In this document: one piece after another, positions 40,317 through 51,567 of the stretch
How positions within the stretch are numbered: position 1 is the stretch's first letter
Layout: each line of letters opens with the position of its first letter
Assembly (NCBI GenBank): GCA_019828595.1
Contig: JAHQRK010000032.1
Location: 186,001-250,000 of the forward strand
Length of the DNA stretch: 64,000 nt
Direction of reading: 5' to 3'
Source: Aphanomyces cochlioides
Lineage: Eukaryota > Oomycota > Saprolegniomycetes > Saprolegniales > Verrucalvaceae
Translations under genes and position numbers: made by a program
The notes under the pieces: generated by a model
Told to the model about the DNA's origin: nothing
Seen by the model: only the letters and a program-made list of their open reading frames with translations
Database searches by the model: none

Positions 40317-42521
40317 ATGGGTGGAGGCATTCAGAACGACATGGTCATCGATATGCCATGGACCGTGACGCAAGAGTACCTCGATGCATCCGTCAGGCTA
40401 CAGATCACTAAGTTTCCTGATGGGGAATGCGACTATGTGACACTCGAAGTCATAAACGATCACACTGAGCATAACTTTTGCACGCTGCGCGGCATGCGTC
40501 GATGCTTGGATGAACTCGCCATGGGGCATGGTTTCTCGGTGAAACAATCGCGGAGCCAGTCAAAGGCTCGTAAGTGGGTTTGTACAAGAGAAGGCTGTCC
40601 ATTTGTCTTAGTCGCATCTGTAAGACAAGATGCCAGCGTGAGAATTTCTTCCATGCAGCTTGCGCATAACCATCCGTTGCATCACGACACCGTCCAGAGA
40701 CGACACAACGGTGTCTCTCATAACAAGGTATGCTTAAATTGTTCGTTGATTATGACTTAGAAATATAGATTGTCCGTTCTGTCCTCGAAAGTGAAGCTGC
40801 GGCTAAGGATGCCAGGAAGTTGACTGCGAATGATATCAAGGACTGTTTTCTCCGTGCCCACGGTCAAAAAATCTCGTCGTCGACTGCGAGCCGGGCCAAG
40901 CAAGCTATTGTCAATGCAACCTATGGTGAAGTGGATGAGTCCTTTGAAAAACTCGAAGCATACTTCGACGTGATACGTCAACACAATCCTGGAACATATA
41001 CAGTTGTTGAGACCGATGGTGAACACTTTAGGCGAAGTGTGATTGTGCCTGCGTTTTGCAAGCATGCTGCAAAGCATTGCCAACAAGTTCTCGCGTTAGA
41101 TGGTACGTTCACTTATAACACTATTTTTGTCGTTTAATCGTACACTATTTATGTTCTTAGGTGCGCATTTGAAAGACATGATGCACTCCAATGGCGTCCT
41201 GTTGGTGGCGTCGATGAAAGACCCAAACAATCACATTGTAGTGATAGGTCAGTTTGTTTTGTACTCGAAATATCTAGCACACTGTCCTTGTAGGGCTTGG
41301 TATTGCTCGTCAAGAAGACGGGCCGAATTGGTCCTGGTTTTTGAAGAGTTTAAGAACTGCTGGGGTTCTTGACTCCGAAGACCTAGTGATTATATCAGAT
41401 CGTCAGAAAGGTTGAAAATACATATTTGGGGGCTTACAGTGGTTAGGACTAATTAAGGCGTGCAACGACGTAGTACCAACTATTCCCCACCGCTTTTGTC
41501 TACGCCACGTTATTGCAAACATTCGCTCGACAAAGGGGCTGTCATTGAACTCTACGGAGGAGGCGCTTGTTTTTAGAATGGCAAACGCAGACTCGAGTGA
41601 TACATTCGACAGGTTGGCTGAGAGCTTGGCATGCACTAATCCTGGTTTAATATTTACGAAGCTGTTAACCTAAACCTTGTATATAGGAGCATTTAACTAT
41701 CTCACGGCTAACACGCTTCCTCGAACCTCATGGGTAACCTACGCCATATCAAAGCCAACGTACGGCAATGTCACTTCGAATCTGTCCGAGTCAGCGAACC
41801 ATTAGCTTGGCCAGGACCTCCGAAGCTCAGATGTCGTACAACTTCACTCCCAATACCTTCTCCATCTCCTTCGCAACATCATGGAAAGACGGTATGTTAA
41901 TTAACATTATGCATATTCATTACACTTATGGATTAGAGATAAAAGTAGTCATTGGCCGGATGGCAATTTAACTCCAATTTACAACTCTAAGTTCTCAAAA
42001 ATGAATTTAGCACCTACATCAATTCAGGTAAATAAACAGTCTATTGAATATCTTACATAAGCATGTACTCTTAGCTGGCTCCTATTGAGCCAAGGGTAGA
42101 GTTCTTGGCACTGTACCACAATGAATCGGCAATTCAAGGCCACTTGTGGCGCCGAGTGCATCTCGGTGAACGATCTTGTGACTGTGGTGAATGGTATGAC
42201 AAGCAGCACCCTTGCATACACGCTGTCGCGTGTATGAACGCGTCTGGCTTGGACCCAAGACGTGAGTTTCATGCTGTTTTCTATACAGAGAATTTTAAAG
42301 CACTCTATTCGATGACAGTCCGACCCATACCACCCGTCGATTTGATGCGAAACAAAGCGTGCAAAGCCCCACATGCTGTATTGGTGAACAAAACGCCCTT
42401 CCTTGCAGAAGACTCTCAATCATTCGCAGCCGTCCCACAATCGCAAGCCCAAAAACACCAAAGGACAAAGCCAGGCCCCAAACCGAGCAAGCGAAGGAGG
42501 TCCAATGGCATGTCATCCTAG
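40317..42521 (+). CDS. MULE transposase with SWIM zinc finger
   Basis: Multi-exon gene starting at ATG 40317 (or 40313). Exon 1 ends 40727 (intron 40728-40768), exon 2 ends 41102 (intron 41103-41160), and further introns lie near 41250-41294, 41410-41457, 41650-41686 and between 41893 and 42075. The N-terminus has a FAR1/FLYWCH-like Cys/His module (WVCTREGCPFVLVASVR...LAHNHPLHH). The MULE DDE core has D in VLALDG(A)HLK, D in VIISDRQKG and the following HRFCLRHVIANI. The C-terminus has a SWIM finger (CDCGEWYDKQHPCIHAVA) and a basic tail (KPGPKPSKRRRS). It catalyses cut-and-paste movement through the 101-bp TIRs. Later intron boundaries are approximate. Confidence 0.82.
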
Positions 42522-42661
42522 TCACGTGTTCAGCTTTGCAATGGATAGTACATACTTGTAGTGTGATCTGTGTGGTTGGATATGATCTTCACTTGCTCCA
42601 CCGCTTGGACGTCGTAACCTTGCCTCGAGCTCCTGTGGGTGTTTATCCAATTCAATTCCGT

Positions 42662-42762
42662 CCAATTATTCCGGATAATTATCCGGACGACTGTTCTAAA
42701 GTTCACCTGGAACAGTTTCGACCAGAAAGAACAGGTCAACTGTTCTTCTCAGGCAATTGCTC
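42662..42762 (-). repeat. right TIR of the MULE
   Basis: Inverse of 40171-40271. Confidence 0.9.
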
Positions 42763-42772
42763 CCCTTTTGAA

Positions 42773-43298
42773 CTGTGGAATGCAAAAGTCAAGGTACTTT
42801 ATTATATTTGATTTTGGTTTCACGCAATAACTCAAAATCAAAATCCGGATTCTTTTAAACTGATTCCCCCTTATTGTAAGGCAAGAAAGACCTTTCAGAT
42901 CTAAGAATAGCTAGCCCCTTCATATCATCAAGCCTTGTCGAGCATATCATTCCAAGGCAGCGTACTGAGCTTTGTCAGCAGATTCTGGCCAATTTTTCAC
43001 TTCGCCAAGCTCTGAAGATGTCGTGACCTTGCCATACCAACCAGCACTACTGTACTGAATTCCAAACCGCGTTTAAAATTCGGAATCTTTTGAAACTGGA
43101 ATGCCACGTTCAGTGTTTCGAAGATCTTTAATAACAAATGATTGTACTATGTATTGCTTATCTTATTTTCAGTATGATGTTAAAGGCCGTATGACCAGCG
43201 TAAGTATGAAATGTTCCTCGCCGTACATTGGAGTGAGTTACTAGTATTGGGTTGCATCTCACAGTTGAGAACTTAATTTTTCTCGTTGGAGCTGCGCT
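42773..43298. other. intergenic region between MULE and CSC1-like gene
   Basis: No gene. An isolated ATCCGGAT lies at 42843-42850, about 450 bp from the next start. Otherwise nothing recognised. Confidence 0.4.
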
Positions 43299-45846
43299 AT
43301 GGACAGCAATGGCGTCGAGACGAATGTGACGGTGGATATCCACCCGTCCGACACGATCAAGACGTCGATGAGCATTTACTTTGTCATCTTTGGCATCTCG
43401 TGGATCGTTTTCCTCTGGGTACAGCGCCGCAAGCTCAGTATTTACGCTTGCCGCAATGAAAACATCGAGACTGCATCCGTTGCTCCCGATACGTCGACCC
43501 TTTTTGGATGGATACGACCCACGTGGAATATGAACGACGATGCGATATTTGAAAGTTGCGGCCTGGATACGCTTGTTTTCTTACGAGTGCTCAAGCTCGG
43601 CCGCAAACTCGCGCTCTTTGGTATCGTTCTTAGTGCCGCGCTCTTTCCCATCTATGCGACGGGAACCAACCCCGATGAAGCGTCAGGACAGCGAAAGGAT
43701 ATTGACCCTCTTGAACGCATCACGATGTCGAATCTTAGCAGTGGTGAGGGGCGTCTCTGGGCAAGCGTCGTGGCTATGTACTTGATGACCATGTACGCGA
43801 TGCATTTGTTTCGCGCCGAGTACAGGTACTACGTCATGCGCCGCCATCAATTTTTGAGCCGTGATGATCCCCAACAATATTCGGTGAGTCTTGTCTTGTT
43901 TTCCAAATCGGAACAGAACACAACTGTCTTTGTAGATTCTCATCAACAACCTTCCTTTGAACCTTCGTTTGCCATCTACTCTAAAGTACTACATGGATTA
44001 TCTCTTCCCAGGAGATGTTCAAGGCGTGACTGTTGCCATCGAATGCTCGGCGCTTGAAAAATCAGTTGCTAAACGTGAGAAGACGCGAAACTCACTTGAG
44101 CATGCCATGGCTGAGTCGGCGCAGTCTGGTGTTCGGCCAAGATACCGTCCAAAGAAAGAATTACAGCATGAATATGATGCCATCGACTACTTTACCGAAA
44201 AACTGGCGAAGTTGAATCGAAAGGCACGTCTCCCCTTCATCACCAGCCATCCTAATTGCGATGTAGGTCCAAGACAAGTACAACGACATTATGGAGAAGC
44301 TGCAAAAATTGGAATTGGAATGCACAACTTCTGGAATTGATAAGACGGCTTTTGCTGCTGCTTCCAGTGCTATTGATGCTCGTGAGCGCAGTGAAACAAC
44401 GGTGGCTCTTGATGAAGCCCTACATCGCCATCTGAAAGACGGTGCGTGACGTCATGCTGGAAGGAATTGATATTCTCTTGGTAGGTGTGATGCGCCGGTC
44501 GGCATTTGTCAGCTTTACATCGTTGCAAACGGCGCAGATTGCCCAGCAAATTTTACAGACTGAAAATCCCATGGAAATGGACGTGACGGCCGCTTCTCAC
44601 CCTGAAGATATTGTTTGGGAAAACATCGGTCGCTCCAAGGAAGAAAAGGATTACTGGCGTCTTATCTCAACGGTATAAAAACCTTTCGAAGGCTGTGGTC
44701 GAGACTTATGCGCTATTCTAGGCCATTTCGACAGGTGTGATTTTGTTTTGGACAATTCCCACTGCCACTGTTGTGGCATTCTCCACCGTGGAGAACTTGC
44801 AAGCTAAATATCCTGGCCTGAAGAAGTTCTTTGACGATTATCCCTGGATGGTCCAAGTGTTCAAGCAGATTAGTCCTCTTGGTCTTGCCGTCATGACGGC
44901 GTTGGCTCCGATCATCATGCGATACTTGAGTAAACGGGAAGGTCATGCATCGAATGCGTTGGTGAATGGGTCTATGTTTGCCAAGCTGATTTACTTCCAA
45001 ACGTTCCAGATTTTCTTTGTGTCAGTGATTGCTGGCTCGTTGATTGATTCGTTGGCGAAAGTGTGGAAACAGCCTGGTTTGCTTGTGCAAATGCTCGGCA
45101 CGTCGATTCCAGCCCAGTCGACGATGTTTACGACCTATTTGATCGTCAAGATTGGCGTCGATTTGGATTTGGAGTTGCTCCGTGTCATGCCGCTCATCCT
45201 TGGCCTTGTCTACGATGTCTTTGCTCCGAAATTGACTGCCCGTGAACGCAAGTCACCATTCTTTGGCCTTTTGCCCGCTACAATTGCCGGAGATCTTGAT
45301 ACTGGGGGCGCATTGCCGGATTATTACCTGGCCCTGTTGCTGGTGATTACCTTTTGTGCTATAGCACCCCTCCTCAATTACTTCGCATGGTTCTACTTTG
45401 TTGTGGCCGAGATGGTCTTTCGCCGCCAAGCACTCTATGTGTACGATCCATCGCCCCATTCGACTGGTGTCTACTGGCCGCAGCTTCACACCTTTTTGGT
45501 GGGAGCGCTCCTTTTGGCTCAAGTCACATTCCTGGGCATGATGTCGCTCAAGAGTGCCCCAGGTCCTATCGTTGCCGCGACCATTTTGCCCTTCACAAGT
45601 GCTATCTACTGGGTGTACATCGAAGGCATGTTTCCTCGATCGGCCAAATACCTCCCCGTGTTGTCATGTGCTCGTCTCGACAAAGAACGCGCGGATCATC
45701 CGTTCCCTGACATGTCTGTCGCGTTTGTTCAACCAGCTCTGCGTGATGTCGATCCTATCAAGCCCGACTACAACGAACTGGCAACGAAGGACGAAGACCA
45801 CCCCGACCCAGTTGTGTCGCCCCCAATGAAGGGTTTTCATATTTAA
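43299..45846 (+). CDS. CSC1/OSCA/TMEM63-like ion channel (DUF221)
   Basis: Five exons (43299-43883, 43936-44223, 44267-44441, 44485-44672, 44722-45846) give 786 residues. Introns are 52, 43, 43 and 49 nt; the second appears to be GC-AG (AAG/GCACGT). N-terminal TM0 lies at about 24-42, then TYW-like FGWIRPTW and two TMs at about 105-172. A cytosolic region of about 200 residues with a coiled segment follows. The RSN1_7TM core has FWTIPTATVVAFSTVENL, YFQTFQIFFVSVIAGS, Q..G.SIPAQSTMFTTYLIVK, YFAWFYFVVAEMVFRRQALYVY and a short tail. Family members are plasma-membrane, osmosensitive, mechanically gated cation channels. Length and motif order match the family. The GC-AG intron is inferred because only it keeps the frame. 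Confidence 0.87.
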
Positions 45847-46708
45847 ATGTAGGGTCGTGAGCAATGGTACGACTAAGTTGTCCAAGTGTGAATATGGCTG
45901 TAAAGAACTGTTGCCTTGAAGACAAACCACCCACAACGCGTTGGAACGCACCGTTCTATTAATCAAAGTCGAGAGAGACAGCAGCGTCAGACTTGAAACA
46001 AAATCACTTTTGCATCTTGCCTCGGTCATCGTCATTGCGGGATCTTCGACAGCTATGGGAGAAAAAGTCGTCGACGTTGGACGGGGGGACATTTGAGCGT
46101 GTGAAACTGAAAATTGCACTTTGGGTGAATGAAGTTCTCATTGACTTTCCGCCTCATCCCAAGAAAGATGCATCTACGACGTCGCTGTGGGGTGTCGTTG
46201 AATTCAGTCGTTGACTTGGACGTCATCCCAGAGTACTCCTCAGCGACATGTTGAAAAGTTGTGGTACACAGTACTCAACGATGCTTCCGACATATTTGAA
46301 CGATGGGAAGACACAGCCAAAGCTTCTTGGTAGTCCAACAGTGAGTGTAGTGCATACAAACTGGACAACGCTCCATCCACTTGAGCAAACAGTTCATGTC
46401 TCCTGGCTTACTTTGTTACTTGGTCAAAGGAATCTGCAACTTTTTCGAGTTGGGAATTTCAGACAGTCGAGTAGGAAGTTCCCTGGAGCCGTGAGGATTC
46501 GAGAATTCCTACTGTGCTGTACGATGCAGTACCATGATTAGCATCATGACTCAGATCACGTGCGGTCGGCTTTGTGAAATTGCCGCAAGGTCGCTGCACC
46601 CACAACCAGACAAGGAGATTTTGTCCCTGGGAGGAGTTCCGAGGCTGGCTTGGTTGTGTCGTGGCCGTGCGTTGTAGACGAAAGCGTGATCAACTGAGTA
46701 AAGTTACA
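45847..46708. other. intergenic region with a possible small unmodelled gene
   Basis: Around 46085-46215 a + frame reads TFERVKLKIALWVNEVLIDF, and around 46240-46330 another reads HVEKLWYTVLNDASDIFERW. Both look protein-like and could be exons of one short gene, but I could not join them with a clean intron or find a start. Not called as CDS. Confidence 0.25.
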
Positions 46709-47299
46709 TTAAATTTGAATCTGGAACATCCATGTCCCTGAGTCAGTCATTTGAAACAATTCACGCTTGGCTTGGATGTCGTCGAGCTCCTCTTTCGTGA
46801 GCACTCTGTTCTCTTCTTCGTCGTCAACATCGTCCGAGATCGGCAGTGGAGCTGGTGTTCGTGGCTGGGTTGGTGTCGACGGAGCTGGGGTTGGTCTTGC
46901 TGGAGGACTGGATCGCATCAGCACGGATTTCTTGGGCCCCTTTATTGCTCGTCTGGATTCATCTGCGAGACGAGCATGGCGGCGACAAAGGCCACCAAAA
47001 CGGGCATGCGATGCACACAGTTCAACTTTGCACAGGTGGTAGCCTCCATGCGCAACGCATTTGCCCTTGGACTGAGCAAACCGCTCACAGCCTTGAACGT
47101 TGCACATGGCTTTTTTGCCATGCCGACTGGTCACAGCAGTGGCATCGTTGGTTGGACTCGTCCGGTGCTGTTGGCACACTTGGCTTGGGAAAACGGCAGC
47201 GCCTGTACAATTTGGCACCGCGCAAGCTCGTTTATGCAGTGCACAAGTGTCGAAACCTTTGTCAACTAGCCGAGTGCATGAGTCGACAGCACATTGCAT
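46709..47299 (-). CDS. WRKY19-like zinc-finger protein, four C-x4-C...C-x2-H repeats
   Basis: 196 residues in one exon. Four Cys/His repeats of the pattern C-x4-C-x(n)-C-x2-H lie at residues about 3-115: CAVDSC..TCALH, CAVPNC..VCQQH, CNVQGC..KCVAH and CKVELC..LCRRH. A Pro-rich linker and an acidic C-terminus (DDVDDEEENR) follow. This is the class often annotated as WRKY19-like zinc finger in oomycetes. It lacks a real WRKY domain, and its function is not established. It probably binds zinc and acts in the nucleus. It is divergent from the related gene at 48.6 kb. Confidence 0.75.
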   Translation of the reverse strand: MQCAVDSCTRLVDKGFDTCALHKRACAVPNCTGAAVFPSQVCQQHRTSPTNDATAVTSRHGKKAMCNVQGCERFAQSKGKCVAHGGYHLCKVELCASHARFGGLCRRHARLADESRRAIKGPKKSVLMRSSPPARPTPAPSTPTQPRTPAPLPISDDVDDEEENRVLTKEELDDIQAKRELFQMTDSGTWMFQIQI

Positions 47300-48556
47300 G
47301 GTAAATAAGCCAGGTGTGGTTTCAACTACATGCGGCAGTGAAACTCCTCGGTTACAACTGACGTTTCACGCATGCCGCCGCTTTGGTCAAGTTTGCGCTA
47401 CGAGTCGGCCGACCCACACAGCTTGGATCTTTCAAGGGACACCAACCAACCTCCATGTGGTTGCTAAGTTTCAGCGAAAAATGTGAACTCATGTCGCCTC
47501 CATGCGCTGCAACTCTCAATGGAAGTCGCAGATAATGCACTTTGTCGGGCCAAATTCACTCGAAACACTGGAGAAATACGTCAGATTCGTACACTGTACA
47601 ACCTGTGAAGTTGTCTCGGTGGCAGGCCATCGAGCGCAGGAGACGACACGAATCAGCCCGAGATGTTCAAAGTTTGCTGGAGATGGAGTCGTGTAGTGTC
47701 ATACAATGCACGCAAACCGCACGCAAGCAAGCAGCAGGATAGAGACGTAGACTAGTTTTGTTTGTCACGTTGGAACACACAAAGAGGCTTGCTTCGGGGC
47801 GGCGAGTGCGCCATATCCTGCAAGCCCGTTGGCCAGTTGACGCGTTCGTCCACGGCTCCACGAAGCTCTGTGCGATAAAAAGATGCACCCAGAAGTCATT
47901 TCGGTACCTTCACGATCGAACAACTCGTCATTGCGTGCATTCCACTCGGTCGATTGTGCGGATCGTGCATCCTACAGTCCCAAACTGAAGACAACAATTT
48001 GACACTCTTGTCACAAAATTGAAGTTTCATTGCATTTCCATGCCAATCGCAGAGCCATTTCTACGCTGGCAGCAGCCACAAGTCCATGCCGTCAAGCTCC
48101 CCAGCACATTCGATCTGTGCCAAGACCAGGGTGCCCAATGCTCGCTCTTGCTCCAATATACTAGTGACATATTGGTCGCTCTTTCGTCATAAAATGACTT
48201 CAGTATTTTGGAACAAAGTACTCCATGCATCACAACGTCCCGCTGGCAAAGTACTGTATGTACATGCGTCCTTTGCCGCCAGCCATGGCAAACGCATGAA
48301 GCTGTCAGTCCTTGGAGGCCGCCTGGCGGTGTGGTTTCACGATTTCGTCCACGAAATGGTCCACTCTTCGACCTCCTGAAGGATTCCCATGTGCAATTTT
48401 TGGGATTGGACGCAATTCCACCAAATGTTTCCGCGGGCTTGCGGCAATATGTACACAAGAGGGGTTCTACAGTATTGTACAGTGTAGTCTGGGCCACCAG
48501 GTGTGCATGCAAGAGCCACCACGCTGTCATTCTTCAATTTGCTCCATCGAGTCGAC
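47300..48556. other. intergenic region between two divergent WRKY19-like genes
   Basis: Frames up to 167 codons on the - strand (48027-48530) are Cys/Trp/Arg-rich without domain pattern and overlap other frames; treated as chance. No repeats or RNA genes recognised. Confidence 0.4.
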
Positions 48557-49165
48557 ATGTCTTCGTCCACTTCCACAGTCGATCAATGTTTTTTCAATGG
48601 CTGCATGAAGCCTGTCGTGCGAGGAAGGAACAAGTGCTCCTTCCACAAGAACCGCGACAAATGCCGCACCAACGGCTGCCACAACCAAGTGTACGCCCGC
48701 GGCCTTTGCGTTCGACATGGCGGCAAGAAGCAATGCGCTTTCGAAGGCTGTGAAGGAAATGCACGATCGGGCGCCTTTTGCTGCCGCCATGGCCAACCGA
48801 CCAAGAAGAAACTGTGTGAGATCCAAGGATGCATCAAAGTCGCCCACGCCAACCACAAGTGCGTCGCGCATGGTGGCGGCCGCAAGTGCAAGATTGACAA
48901 CTGCTCGTCGCATGCCCGTCAAGGCGGCTTGTGCCAGCGCCACCGCATTGAAACTGGTGCGTCGCCAAAGTCGTGGGAAGCCGCGACGTTCGACTTGGAC
49001 TTCTCGGACGCGGTCAAGTGGCTCGAAGAGCCATCCATGGTCGCATGGACGGAAATTGACTTTGATTGCTTTGGCGACGAATCTGCGGTAGACACACACG
49101 ATTTGGACAAGATGGTCCTTGATTCCATCTTGTATTCGTCGTCTGCTGCCCTCAATGCGTTCTAA
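48557..49165 (+). CDS. WRKY19-like zinc-finger protein, five repeats
   Basis: 202 residues from ATG 48557 (the frame is open further upstream without better starts). Five C-x4-C...C-x2-H repeats lie at residues about 11-130: CFFNGC..KCSFH, CRTNGC..LCVRH, CAFEGC..FCCRH, CEIQGC..KCVAH and CKIDNC..LCQRH. The last two are most like repeats 3-4 of the gene at 46.7 kb, indicating common origin. The C-terminal 70 residues are acidic with Trp/Phe (FDLDFSDAVKWLEE, FDCFGDES), reminiscent of an activation domain. Nuclear regulator role is inferred. Confidence 0.76.
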   Translation: MSSSTSTVDQCFFNGCMKPVVRGRNKCSFHKNRDKCRTNGCHNQVYARGLCVRHGGKKQCAFEGCEGNARSGAFCCRHGQPTKKKLCEIQGCIKVAHANHKCVAHGGGRKCKIDNCSSHARQGGLCQRHRIETGASPKSWEAATFDLDFSDAVKWLEEPSMVAWTEIDFDCFGDESAVDTHDLDKMVLDSILYSSSAALNAF

Positions 49166-49808
49166 AGCATGGCGTCCTCATGTGCCCTTGTGCGCTCAGT
49201 TCCTATTTATACAAACAATATATCCCACTTGTTACTCTACTTTGGGCTATCGCAACCTTCTTATCCTCCCCAGGGCAAGCCACGCTTGGTTTCTAGAGCT
49301 TCATCGTCCAGCCATGACCCCCCACGTTGCGATTCCCAGCATCTGGCAGTCCAGCTCGAGTTTGGGATGCAACCACGCATCAGAAGAACTGCTCCAACTA
49401 TGTTGCCACGCCATCAACAGAAATCGGCACTGGATTCAATTCTAGCTCCTGGCGTCTTCACCAACGAAAGTGACATGAGCCTGCACCCAACGCAATTCGT
49501 CCTGTTGTCTGCTCGGCCTGACAAGTCAACATGGTCCCACATGTGGATTCTGTCTCGAACATACAAGAAAGTACTATCACTCTCAAGAGCCCAACTGTTG
49601 TGAATAATCCAAAGCGTCCAACAGCTATCACGTAGTCAATCTCATCTTAGCTTGATTGCTGTGGACTTCCTCTCTCGCTGTCTGTCGTGAGGTTCTCGCC
49701 GCATTGGAAGATGGGACGACGGTTTAGTTGGTGGGAATGTCGACGAGCGTCGTGTCTTGGTCGGTTGAATGCCATGACACAAGGAGCTTCAAGTTGTCAT
49801 TCAAGCCA
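49166..49808. other. intergenic region, no supported gene
   Basis: Overlapping frames of about 100-144 codons lie directly downstream of the WRKY19-like gene but show no family pattern. Confidence 0.4.
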
Positions 49809-51069
49809 TCAGATATGAGTTGGACACTTGGAATCATGCTCGTACAAGAAGGAAGCTGACGATGACCTGATAGCGGAGGCGTCATGGAAGAAAGTGCCGC
49901 GGATGTTCAGGACTTCAACTAGTCCAGTGTCAATGGGTTTGCCAGTGCCAATTCCATAGCCAGCAGAGTAGGCACCACCATCGGGGTTGAAAGTTTGACC
50001 ATATAGGATCGGAAGAGTTTGTGGGTTGACAGGTCGAACAACATGACCAGTGATCATGTCAGCGACGATAGCATCAGACGTGAAGATGCCTCGGCCTTTG
50101 TTGAGCAAGAAGCGTGAAAACTTGGACAGATCATCAGCTGTTGAGAACATGGAACCAGGGGCGAGGTAGTCGTTCTTTGGGTTGACTGCCACAATCGTCG
50201 AGTTGAGAAGGTTGTACGGTCCGATGACTTTGTCAAGGCAAGTAAAGTGTCCAAATGACAGCTCTTGAGGTGTTTGAGTGTCAGCAGCACGACCAAATGT
50301 ACTGTTCATCCCGAGTGGAATCCAAATCGTCTTGCGCAAGTAGTCGTACCAAGTTTGGTTGGTCACAGCTTCGAGAACTTGACCAAGGATAGCAAAATTC
50401 ATATTGGAATAGGCGTAGCCGGCCCGGAATGGGCGTGTTGGGGTCTCAAGGTATTCCAGGGCTTGGACAAGTTCCTTGTCAGATGGATACACGTCGACGA
50501 CCCAGGCAATGTCCCCCTCGTATGCACCAAATACGGAATTCATGGAAGCCAAGTCTCCAAGCGTCGTGTACTTTTGTTCATACTTGCCCGTCAGTGCAAA
50601 CCATGGAAGGTGCGTCACACTGGATCATTCCATGACAATTTCTTTTCGTCGACCTGCAGACATGATGAAAGTAAGGCATTGCAGATGACGAAACCATACT
50701 AGTTTGACAATACCGAGCGCAATGAACGTTTTGGTGATGGAATTAATTTGGGATTGTGTTTTCCCCGTGACGGAAGCTTTCGCATTGCCAAACTACCAGG
50801 TAGATACAATATCGTTAGGTCGTCTTAGGAATGCTCCAAGACAAACCTCCAATCGCAGCCTTCTTCTTGTCATCAAGGTTCAACGTCGATGTCTTGGCAG
50901 GCGTCAATTCCGATAGAGGATCCAATGCAGCGGGCAATCGAAACGATTGAGTGTCAAGAGGATTAGATCGAAAGATGGATCCAGCAAGACACAACGTAGC
51001 AAGCAGACCAAGGAGGAGAAAGGAGCGAAGGGATGTCAACATCGATGCGAATTGAAACATGAATGCCAT
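49809..51069 (-). pseudogene. serine beta-lactamase-like hydrolase, copy A, decayed
   Basis: The N-terminus (51069 or ATG 51042) has a signal peptide (SFLLLGLLATLCLAGS). The active-site region (NSITKTF, SxxK) is present but out of frame. Next come VDEKKLSWNDPV (then a one-base loss), YSN in AGYAYSNMNF, and a long beta-lactamase/PBP-type domain to GAYSAGYGI. There it jumps to GKPIDTGL, skipping about 110 residues present in copy B. An earlier deletion also removes the region before FGTKE. Intact relatives are secreted class C beta-lactamase-like serine hydrolases (PF00144-type) that act as esterases or peptidases. At least three lesions make this copy non-functional. Confidence 0.8.
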
Positions 51070-51567
51070 CTCGTCTAAATGACACCGTCATTTTGTTCAC
51101 AACTTCTTGCCAGAGAAATGCATCTTACGGTCCATCGTGCAGTTGTGTCGGTCGACAAGAGTTGGAAGACACAGTTTACGACAGTAAACAACGACCGAAA
51201 GTACTTGTCTAAGCCATACATCAGGTTACAATGTCAGTCTCAATCACTCCAGTCATTACTTGAAACCCAATTGCAGTTGGTCGTAACTTCGTAGAGTTGA
51301 CTCAACTCCTCAGTAAACAAGAAAACTATGTTGTTGCCTTCACTCTGTCGCAGTGTGTCACCAAGTTGAAAGAGTTGCTTGGGGTGAAGAATGCATTTGT
51401 CACATCCACGGCAGGAGCAGTCCGTGCAGTTGTCAATCGTCCGTCGAGCTTTGAATGTAAGGGCAAGAATGAGGATTTCATTCACAAAGCACAGAAAATT
51501 TGATAAAGACAAATCCAAGACATAGTCTGTTTCACTGTCAAGTACAGTGTTTCAACTAATTCTCGCC
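51070..51567. other. duplicated 5' flank of the hydrolase unit
   Basis: Shows clear similarity to 53340-53480 (for example the stretch around ACGACCGAAAGTACTTGTCTAA versus AATGACCGCAAGTACTTCTCTAA, shown in part). The duplication unit therefore includes promoter sequence. No gene. Confidence 0.5.

Larger units (their letters stand above)
40171..42762 (+). mobile_element. Mutator-like element (MULE), 2592 bp, complete
   Basis: Inverted ends 40171-40271 and 42662-42762 match over 101 bp with two mismatches, starting GAGCAATTGCCTGAGAAG. A perfect 10-bp target duplication CCCTTTTGAA flanks the element (40161-40170, 42763-42772). Inside is a multi-exon MULE transposase gene with a SWIM finger. The inner TIR carries the palindrome CCGGATAATTATCCGG. 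No disabling mutation was seen, so this may be an autonomous, recently inserted copy. Confidence 0.92.

Noticed and set aside
48027..48530. 167-codon frame on the - strand
   Set aside because: Trp/Cys/Arg-rich, no domain, overlapped by equally long frames on the other strand; looks like chance openness.
49169..49603. 144-codon + frame after the second WRKY19-like gene
   Set aside because: Overlaps another frame, no domain, and Ser/Pro/Leu composition typical of non-coding read in frame.
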